A stretch of 21,870 nucleotides of DNA from CBDUQN01 sp965369375 (lineage in GTDB: Bacteria > Krumholzibacteriota > Krumholzibacteriia > Krumholzibacteriales > Krumholzibacteriaceae), in assembly GCA_965369375.1 (NCBI GenBank), contig CBDUQN010000053.1, positions 1 to 21,870 on the forward strand. The letters are read 5' to 3'. A model generated the notes under the pieces. That model did not search any database. It was given only the letters and a program-made list of their open reading frames with translations, and was not told the DNA's origin. Both the position numbers and the translations under genes were made by a program. Shown here piece after piece: positions 6,681-13,190 of this stretch. The stretch's first letter is position 1. Each line of letters starts with the position of its first letter.

Positions 6681-8105
6681 TCAATCGGACCTGTCAAAAC
6701 TCGGAATAAAGCGCGACAGGACCTTGAAGATATTCCCCCTCTCTCCCACTCTGGCGGATGCGATGATCTCTCCCACCCCGCGCTCGATATCAGGGTCAAC
6801 GGGAGTAGACGGCTTGGCCAGGAGTATCTTTTCCTCTTCGAGCGCAACGAGCTGCTCGTCGCTGCATATGAGCTCCTCGTGGAGCTTCTCACCATCTCGG
6901 AGTCCCGTCAGAACGATCTCGATCTCGGTGTCCGGTTCCCGGCCGGCTAGCACCACAACATCACGCGCGATCTCGAGTATGTTGATCGGCTCTCCCATCT
7001 CGAGAATGAACGTCTCCCCGCCCTTTCCGATGATCGAGGCGTGAATGACGAGCAGGGACGCCTCCCTGACTGTCATGAAGTATCGTGTCGCCTGCGGGTC
7101 GCTCACCGTAACCGGTCCACCGCCGCGCACCTGTTTCACGAAATGCGGGATGACACTACCCGTGCTCCCGATCACATTCCCGAAGCGAACCGTTATGAAC
7201 CGGCATGAACTCTTGTTCCGGCGGCTGCGGAGGTAGAGCTCGACCAACCGCTTCGTCGCCCCCATGACGCCGCTTGGATTGGCCGCCTTGTCCGTTGAGA
7301 TGAACACGAAACGCTCCGTCCCCGCATCCTCGGCCGCGTGTACGATGTTGACGCTGGCTCCGATATTGTTCAGCACCGCTTCCTCGGGGTCCCGTTCCAT
7401 GTAATGCACATGCTTGTGGGCTGCGGTATGGTAAATAACATCGGGGGCGATCGAATGAACGAGCCGGCGCGTGATATCGGGATCGCGGAGATCATTGATC
7501 ACCGTCTTGACTTCGCAGGACGGCTCCCGAGCCCCAAGATCCTCCTCGATATCGAAGATCCTGTTCTCGCCCCTTCCGAGGAGTATCAGCTCTCCCGGCG
7601 CTACGCCCGAAAGCTGCCTGCAGAGCTCGCTTCCGATCGAACCGCCGGCGCCGGTTATGAGAATACGCTTTCCGGCGAGCACCTTTTTCGCCGACTCGAG
7701 ATCGAAATCAACGGTCTCACGCCCGAGGAGATCCTCGACCCGAACCTCCCTGATCTGCTCGATATGGACATCACCCTTTATTATCTCCATTACACCGGGG
7801 ACGATCTTGAACGGAAGACCCGTATGGCTGCACCGCTTTACCATGTCCCGGACAAACCGCCCCGGAGCGGTCGGTATTGCGATGATTATCTCGTCTACCC
7901 TGTGCCGTGCCGCAACCTCTTCGAGTTCCCCGGTTCCGCCGAGCACGGGGATAGAATCGATCGTGTTTCCCGCGAGTTTATCGTCGTCGTCGAGAAAACC
8001 GACCACGCTGAGACCGAGCTCCCCGTGGCGGGCGATCTCGGACACAACCATCCGGCCGGCCTCACCGGCGCCGACAATGAGAATCCGTTTGCCGATTTCG
8101 GACAT
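6681..8105 (-). CDS. CapD/WbpM-like NDP-sugar 4,6-dehydratase, short form without membrane helices
   Basis: This 474-residue protein has two domains. The first is a Rossmann CoA-binding-like domain (6-125) beginning RILIVGAGEAGRM. The second is an extended SDR domain with TGAGGSIG (151-158) for NAD(P), then STDKAANP (270-277) and MGATK (281-285). The position of the usual catalytic Tyr is Met281, as in WbpM-type UDP-GlcNAc 4,6-dehydratases, and Lys285 is kept. It probably makes a UDP-4-keto-6-deoxy sugar for the glycan. Full-length WbpM/PglF proteins are about 600 residues with four N-terminal helices, which are missing here, so this one should be soluble. ATG at 8105 shares one base with the propeller gene stop (TGATG). 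The frame is open further upstream to 8279, but that region lies inside the propeller gene and reads as low-quality sequence. Confidence 0.88.
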   Translation of the reverse strand: MSEIGKRILIVGAGEAGRMVVSEIARHGELGLSVVGFLDDDDKLAGNTIDSIPVLGGTGELEEVAARHRVDEIIIAIPTAPGRFVRDMVKRCSHTGLPFKIVPGVMEIIKGDVHIEQIREVRVEDLLGRETVDFDLESAKKVLAGKRILITGAGGSIGSELCRQLSGVAPGELILLGRGENRIFDIEEDLGAREPSCEVKTVINDLRDPDITRRLVHSIAPDVIYHTAAHKHVHYMERDPEEAVLNNIGASVNIVHAAEDAGTERFVFISTDKAANPSGVMGATKRLVELYLRSRRNKSSCRFITVRFGNVIGSTGSVIPHFVKQVRGGGPVTVSDPQATRYFMTVREASLLVIHASIIGKGGETFILEMGEPINILEIARDVVVLAGREPDTEIEIVLTGLRDGEKLHEELICSDEQLVALEEEKILLAKPSTPVDPDIERGVGEIIASARVGERGNIFKVLSRFIPSFDRSD

Positions 8106-10363
8106 CACTTGATCAGTGCAATCTTTTTCATTTCGGAGTATGTCCCGTCGCTCACCCGCACGATGTAAACTCCCGAGCGCGCCTTGAATCCGTTCAAAGT
8201 GAGAAGATCCCAAGCCTCTTCCCCTTCGCGGACGCCCGATTTCTCGTGAACGAGCTCTCCCTCGACGGTGTATACCCATACGGATACCGGCTGTGAGATC
8301 CTCCCGATCCTGAGCGCATTGTCCCCCCGGGACACGTGGATCGGATTGGGATAGAGAATCATCTGCGTGAGAGGTATCGGCTCAGGCGTGGGCGGTGTGA
8401 GATTGAGTCGCGCGAGACCGTCCTCCGTTCCGATCCAGAGAACGTTTTCCTCTGCATCGTAGACGAGCGTGGCGCAATTCGTCGAGGGAAGGGGCGGCAC
8501 CCTCGTTATCGACTCGACATTGTCTTCCGGATCGATGCGGCTGAGGCCCTTGTTGGTGGCGACCCACATATTGCCGTCACCGTCGTACTCGAGATCATAG
8601 ACGATCGATCCGGCAAGTTTGCCGTAATTCTTATTCGTAGTAAACGTATCGATTATTCCCGCCCTGTTGCGGATAATGCCGCCGGATGTGCCTACCCAAA
8701 CGCTCTCGTTATCGATAGCGATCGACCACACCTGGTCACTGACGAGATCGTCCGGACCGATGACCGTCTCCCAGTCATCTCCTGCGAGGTTGCTCAGCGT
8801 CGACCACTGGAATCCACCGGTGCGCCACAATTGGACGCCGTATCCCCGGAGGGCGAGGTATGCCCTGCCGCCGCTCGCAAAAGCGCAATCGAAAACGCTG
8901 CCGCTCGCCATGTCGGTTACGATACTCGGATTCACGGTGAGAAAATCGGTTCCGTCTGCGCTGGCAATATTGATTCCCCATATCTCGTTTTCCTTCTGAT
9001 CGTCATCGGAACAGAACCACCTGTTGCCGGCCGGGTCCTCCTTCGCCTTGACAAAGCGGTTCGATTCAATCGTGCCCTCGCCGAGAGAGAAATGCTCCCA
9101 TTCGTCATCATCTCTGTTGAAGATATCGTTCACCTCGACCCGATCGAGATCGAAAGCGAGGACGTTGGACCACAGATACCCCTGTGAGTCGAATAGCATG
9201 GCGAGGTGGTTGAAATAAAACGAAAGCCCCCTGTCCTGCGGATCGTCGGAGCGTAGATCCTTATAGACGATCCACCTCCCGCTTCGTGTGAGGAGACTGA
9301 TCCCGTAGTAGCGCGTGCTCAGCCAGAGCCCCTGCGAACCTATGTCCAGTTCGATGACGCGACTGTGTGATATCAATTCGGGCATCCAGTTTCGCCAGAC
9401 ACCGTCGATATACCCGGTTACATAGGTGCCCCGGTTCATACCCCTGGCAACCCCGCAGCCGATCCATGGCGTTCCCCTCGCATCGACAGAGACGGCCCTG
9501 AGTATGTCAAAATTCTGGGGAATGTTGAAATCATCATCGAACAGCTCTTTCATGTTCCCCGTGATGTCCGTCCAATCAGTGCCGCTCCACGTGAAGGCAT
9601 TCGCGATGGTGACGCAGGCGAGCACACCCCCTCCCGAAGAGACGGAGAGCGGCACATCCCCGAGCGCGCCGACGCCAGACCAGGCGCCGCCGTCGAACCG
9701 CTGGACGCCGCCGTCCCCCGCACAGTGAACGAAACCGTCGTGAATGCACAAGGACGTAATCCTTCCGAGCGGAAACGATGTGAAGCCGAAGTTGCGACGG
9801 TTGTAAAGCGCCACCCCTTCCGCGTACCCTACCCAGAGGAGGGTGTCTTCAACGACGAGAAGATCGTAGACCTGCTTCCCGGCAAGACTGTCGGTGAGAT
9901 TCACCTCGTCGGTCGGCTGACCGCTGAAGAACTTGGCAACGCCGTTCGAAGAGCCGTAGTATACATCATCGCCCACCGAGACGAGGCTCGATATGTTGTC
10001 ACTGACCAGGCCCTCTATCGTCGCCCCGTAATGCCTCACAACGGGCTCGCCGTCGATGTTATCTATCCGGTTGATGCCTGTCGAGGCGAATCCGACCCAG
10101 ACGCTTCCACGGTCGTCAATGGTCATTGAAGTGACGTCGTTACTCCAGAACTCCAGGCCGTCGGCAAAGTGTGTAAAGCTGGAATCTCGAAGATCGAACA
10201 GGAGCAAACCGCCCTTCGTACAGCACCAGAGGCTGTCACCGTCAGGCGCAAAACGGTTTATGAAATCGGCACTGAGAAAGACTTCCCACTGATCGTCAGC
10301 GCCTTTCGCCGCATGCGGCAATAACAGAACAACACAGAGCAGCACGGGCCAAAGCTTTCTCAC
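8105..10363 (-). CDS. Secreted beta-propeller protein with a FlgD-like C-terminal sorting-type domain
   Basis: This 752-residue protein has a signal peptide at 1-22 (MRKLW, a hydrophobic core, then AAKGA). The body contains about a dozen repeats of the two-component-regulator propeller type, such as SVWVGFASTGINRID, LLWVGYAEGVALYN, SVWVGTSGGIIRN, NMWVATNKGLSRID and VLWIGTEDGLARLN, probably one or two seven-bladed propellers. The C-terminus has YPNP (671-674), VSVWVYTVEGELVHE and ARSGVYIVRVSDG. This is the FlgD-like/T9SS type A fold that FCB-group bacteria use for secretion and surface attachment. There is no kinase or membrane domain, so it is not a hybrid sensor. GTG at 10363 overlaps the upstream stop as GTGA, with AGAGGAG 6 nt before it. 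Its place inside a glycan operon is unusual. The role is unknown; it could be a surface glycoprotein substrate or a glycan-binding factor. Confidence 0.82.
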   Translation of the reverse strand: MRKLWPVLLCVVLLLPHAAKGADDQWEVFLSADFINRFAPDGDSLWCCTKGGLLLFDLRDSSFTHFADGLEFWSNDVTSMTIDDRGSVWVGFASTGINRIDNIDGEPVVRHYGATIEGLVSDNISSLVSVGDDVYYGSSNGVAKFFSGQPTDEVNLTDSLAGKQVYDLLVVEDTLLWVGYAEGVALYNRRNFGFTSFPLGRITSLCIHDGFVHCAGDGGVQRFDGGAWSGVGALGDVPLSVSSGGGVLACVTIANAFTWSGTDWTDITGNMKELFDDDFNIPQNFDILRAVSVDARGTPWIGCGVARGMNRGTYVTGYIDGVWRNWMPELISHSRVIELDIGSQGLWLSTRYYGISLLTRSGRWIVYKDLRSDDPQDRGLSFYFNHLAMLFDSQGYLWSNVLAFDLDRVEVNDIFNRDDDEWEHFSLGEGTIESNRFVKAKEDPAGNRWFCSDDDQKENEIWGINIASADGTDFLTVNPSIVTDMASGSVFDCAFASGGRAYLALRGYGVQLWRTGGFQWSTLSNLAGDDWETVIGPDDLVSDQVWSIAIDNESVWVGTSGGIIRNRAGIIDTFTTNKNYGKLAGSIVYDLEYDGDGNMWVATNKGLSRIDPEDNVESITRVPPLPSTNCATLVYDAEENVLWIGTEDGLARLNLTPPTPEPIPLTQMILYPNPIHVSRGDNALRIGRISQPVSVWVYTVEGELVHEKSGVREGEEAWDLLTLNGFKARSGVYIVRVSDGTYSEMKKIALIK

Positions 10364-12438
10364 GGATTTCTCCTCTCATTGTGAAACCAGGCAGGATATA
10401 CTCCTCGCAGCATCAATGTTATCGAGCGTGCGAGAATAATGATCTCCCTCGTTGGAGAGCAACTCTGCATCTGAAGTATTTCGTCCTCCGTGGCGTTCGT
10501 CCAATCATCGTAATGGGCGATTCTCCAGTTCCCCGTTATACCGGGCCTGAAGCGATAGATGTCGCGTACCGTTTGCTCCATGGTCCAAGCCGTATGCGCC
10601 GGCGGAGGGCCGACGAGACTCAGCCGTCCGGTCAGCAGATAGAACCAGAGCTCGATCTTGACGAGATCCGACGATTCGCGGCCGGATGCGGCAACCGCGC
10701 GCGGCCATCGAATCGGCGCGCCGGCGGCAGCGAGACGAGTCTCCCTGTAGAATGTAATAATTCCGGTGATCTTGCCAAAGATGAAATATATCAAAGAGAA
10801 TAGTGAAACGAAGGGGATCAGAATCAGTGCCGCACCGACGTCCACGATCCGCTTGAATCCACACCACACAAGAAAGAAGAATCCCCTATCGATCGTAAAT
10901 GTATGATAGCCGGCAAGCTCCTCCACCCTCACGCCTGTCCCGAGAAACCGGGCGAGGGGCGAAATCACGCGCACCTGAATCATCTTGCCTCTCGATCGAA
11001 CCATAAACGGTATCAGGGATTCTTCCTCGTGGAAGGAGGGAAACACGATCACCTCCTGAATTCTGAAACGCTCGACAACCTCAGGAAGTTCCCCGACTTT
11101 TCCGAGTGAATCATCGCCATCTCCGATGTAACCGACTATGTCGATGCCGAGCTCGGGAAAATCGGTGAGACTTTTTTCGATCCGGGAAACCTCCTCCTCG
11201 CTACCGAGAATCAGGACCCGTTTCAGGTCGAAGCTCGCCTTGACGAGCTCGCGGTGAATGCTGCGTATGATCTGGCGGAAACCCGTTGCCAGCAGAATCG
11301 AGAAAATGGTATGGCCGAGGAGCACCGCACGCGAGTATATCCTGATCCGCGATATATAGGTGGCCGCGAGCAGTATCGCGAGCACCAGAAACGCGGCTCG
11401 CGCGATTCGAAGCAATTCCTCTATCCAGACAGTCTCCCGCCGTATCCTGTAGAGACCGCTGAAGAGAAAGGTCACAAAATAGATCAAATTGTAAAAATAG
11501 ACAAAATACCGGTACCAATCGAGCGGGTACAACTGTTTGGTGAAGAAGGGATGGAACCAGTCTCTCAGAAAGTACGCGGCAAAAAAGGCGAGGTTGATCG
11601 CAACGAGATCAGAGAGAACAAAGAGTATAGACTTCAGCGCCGCCCGGTGCCTTCGCAGGAAGTAGAATATCCTGTTCCATTTCTCGTAATACCTGAGCAG
11701 GCTCAGCATATGTATGACGAAAGGCTTTCGCAGAATCGAACGCGCGCTGGAGCGTTCGTACGCGTGTATCATCACCGAAGAAGGCACGTAATGCACCGAC
11801 CAGCCCCTGTGTTTCATTCTGTAGCACCAGTCCGTGTCTTCCAGATAGAGAAAGAACCGCTCGTCCATTTTCCCGACTTGCTCGAGCGCCTCGCGCCGCA
11901 CGAGCATGCATGCCCCGATGATCCAATCGACTTCGCGAGGCGTTTCATGGTCATAATCGAGCATGAGATGATCTCTCAATGTCTTTGCATTGGGAAAAAG
12001 CTTGCCGAGAAACGTTCTGCGCAGCAGCAGCACCTTGATGGAGTAAAACGTCCTGCATGAGTGCTGAAGACGGCCGTCGGGGTAGAGCAGCTTCGCTCCC
12101 ATGATGCCCGCCCGGGGATGATCCCGCATGAATTCGAGCAATGCATCCACCGATCCCCTCTGGAGAATGATGTCGGGATTGAGCACCAGTATCGCGCCGC
12201 CCGTTGCGAGCGACATGCCCTGATTCACTCCGCGCGAATATCCCCTGTTATCGGAATTCGTAACGAGGCGCACGTGCGGGAAACGCCGCCGAACCGTCTC
12301 CGGAGTGCCGTCGGCGCTCGCGTTATCGATGACAATCGTTTCGTATTCGCAAGAGGGGGGGTGTGCATCTATCGATTCGAGGCAGTTCTCAATCTGGGAA
12401 GAGCTGTTATGAGTGACAATGACAAGCGAAAGATCCAT
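10360..12438 (-). CDS. GT2 glycosyltransferase fused to a degenerate polyprenyl sugar-phosphate transferase module
   Basis: This 692-residue fusion starts with an apparently intact GT2 domain (about 1-245): VIDNASADGT (37-46), the DXD-like NPD (87-89), LEDTDWCYR (199-207) and HAYERS. Four membrane helices follow (about 268-390), then a Rossmann-like domain (405-510), then a bacterial sugar-transferase-like domain (527-692) with FKRIVDVGAAL, LSLVGPPP and RFRPGITGNWRI. This is the layout of WbaP/EpsE-type initiating transferases. However, the KFR motif is missing, the catalytic Asp-Glu of the DELPQ motif aligns with Val593-Lys594, VGPRP has become VGPPP, and the Rossmann loop reads GSEEE instead of a glycine-rich turn. 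The GT2 half is therefore probably the active part, with a membrane-anchoring pseudoenzyme half. The ATG at 12438 has no Shine-Dalgarno and follows a tandem AT-rich repeat. Its stop overlaps the propeller gene start. Confidence 0.82.
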   Translation of the reverse strand: MDLSLVIVTHNSSSQIENCLESIDAHPPSCEYETIVIDNASADGTPETVRRRFPHVRLVTNSDNRGYSRGVNQGMSLATGGAILVLNPDIILQRGSVDALLEFMRDHPRAGIMGAKLLYPDGRLQHSCRTFYSIKVLLLRRTFLGKLFPNAKTLRDHLMLDYDHETPREVDWIIGACMLVRREALEQVGKMDERFFLYLEDTDWCYRMKHRGWSVHYVPSSVMIHAYERSSARSILRKPFVIHMLSLLRYYEKWNRIFYFLRRHRAALKSILFVLSDLVAINLAFFAAYFLRDWFHPFFTKQLYPLDWYRYFVYFYNLIYFVTFLFSGLYRIRRETVWIEELLRIARAAFLVLAILLAATYISRIRIYSRAVLLGHTIFSILLATGFRQIIRSIHRELVKASFDLKRVLILGSEEEVSRIEKSLTDFPELGIDIVGYIGDGDDSLGKVGELPEVVERFRIQEVIVFPSFHEEESLIPFMVRSRGKMIQVRVISPLARFLGTGVRVEELAGYHTFTIDRGFFFLVWCGFKRIVDVGAALILIPFVSLFSLIYFIFGKITGIITFYRETRLAAAGAPIRWPRAVAASGRESSDLVKIELWFYLLTGRLSLVGPPPAHTAWTMEQTVRDIYRFRPGITGNWRIAHYDDWTNATEDEILQMQSCSPTREIIILARSITLMLRGVYPAWFHNERRNP

Positions 12439-12439
12439 G

Positions 12440-12461
12440 TTTTTATATCGTTTTTATATCG
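12440..12461. repeat. Tandem 11-bp AT-rich repeat in a gene leader
   Basis: TTTTTATATCG occurs twice in a row (12440-12450 and 12451-12461) on the plus strand. On the coding strand this places two CGATATAAAAA units directly before the ATG of the GT2 fusion gene, inside the 30-bp gap after the DPM1-like gene. No Shine-Dalgarno is visible in the gap. The repeat may serve as an AT-rich unstructured ribosome landing site or a weak -10-like element. Confidence 0.85.
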
Positions 12462-12468
12462 GTACGCA

Positions 12469-13185
12469 TCATTTCCAGCGACGCGGATTCGAGAAGCGGA
12501 GCCGCCAAACGAGGAACGCGGCTTCCCAGATTATCTTACGGGACATTTTGGAAATGCCGACCCTTCTATCGACGAAGAGGATCGGCATCTCTACGATGCG
12601 AAAACCTTTCTTCCAGCAAATGAAATTCACCTCTATCTGAAACGAGTAGCCGTCGCTCTTGATATTATCGAGCGGCAGTTGCTCGAGCACCTCTCTGCGG
12701 AAACACTTGAAACCTCCGGTCGAATCCTTCAGCGGAAGGCCCGTCACGATTTTCGTATAGATATTCGCGCCGCAACTGAGAATCAACCTGCTCAGAGGCC
12801 AGTTAACAACGGTGATTCCATGGAGGTATCGGGAACCGAGGACGAGATCGTTGTCCTTAATCTTCTCCAGAAAATCGGGAATCGAATTCGGATCATGCGA
12901 GAAATCGGCGTCCATCTCGAATACATACTTTGCGTCGGTATTCGCGAGGGCCCACTTGAAACCCGCGATGTACGCAGAGCCGAGTCCGAGTTTCTCCGAA
13001 CGGTGGAGTACATGAACGCGTTCATCCTCCTTTACGAGAGCATCAACCAAATCTCCGGTTCCGTCGGGCGAATTATCGTCGACAACGAGAATATGCACGC
13101 CGTCTGCGACTGCGACGACGGCTTTCACCACTTCTCGGATATTCTCTCGTTCGTTATACGTTGGTACTATAACCAATGCTTCCAA
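12469..13185 (-). CDS. DPM1-like polyprenol-phosphate sugar (mannose) synthase, GT2
   Basis: This 238-residue enzyme matches the short dolichol-phosphate mannose synthase family along its whole length and has no membrane helix. Motifs in order are PTYNERENI (8-16), DDNSPDGTG (36-44), the metal-binding MDADFSHDP (91-99), GSRY (117-120), DSTGGFK (154-160) and SKMS (212-215). It should transfer a sugar, classically mannose from GDP-mannose, onto a polyprenyl phosphate at the inner face of the membrane. GT-C enzymes outside the membrane use such donors. The sugar identity is inferred from the family. The TTG start at 13185 has GGGAG overlapping the stop of the YfhO gene, only 5 bp away, so the two genes are probably coupled and may form a donor-transferase pair. 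Confidence 0.9.
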   Translation of the reverse strand: MEALVIVPTYNERENIREVVKAVVAVADGVHILVVDDNSPDGTGDLVDALVKEDERVHVLHRSEKLGLGSAYIAGFKWALANTDAKYVFEMDADFSHDPNSIPDFLEKIKDNDLVLGSRYLHGITVVNWPLSRLILSCGANIYTKIVTGLPLKDSTGGFKCFRREVLEQLPLDNIKSDGYSFQIEVNFICWKKGFRIVEMPILFVDRRVGISKMSRKIIWEAAFLVWRLRFSNPRRWK

Positions 13186-13190
13186 CGGTG

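Noticed and set aside
7338..8168. Plus-strand open frame (276 codons) opposite the dehydratase gene
   Set aside because: The minus-strand frame carries intact SDR motifs throughout. The plus frame has no recognisable features.
8106..8279. Longer N-terminus for the dehydratase gene
   Set aside because: The extension lies wholly inside the conserved C-terminal domain of the propeller gene and is arginine-rich shadow sequence. The ATG at 8105 gives the expected Rossmann start.
10600..10760. Frameshift as the explanation for the degenerate sugar-transferase domain
   Set aside because: I translated all three minus-strand frames here. Neither alternative frame contains KFR or DELPQ-type motifs, and the gene frame regains family motifs (LSLVG, PGITG) without a shift.
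12355..12361. Seven-base homopolymer in the GT2 fusion gene as a second phase-variation site
   Set aside because: Seven bases is short for efficient slippage, and another seven-base run exists in the GT4 gene near 16787-16793. Neither stands out from background as the eleven-base tract does.
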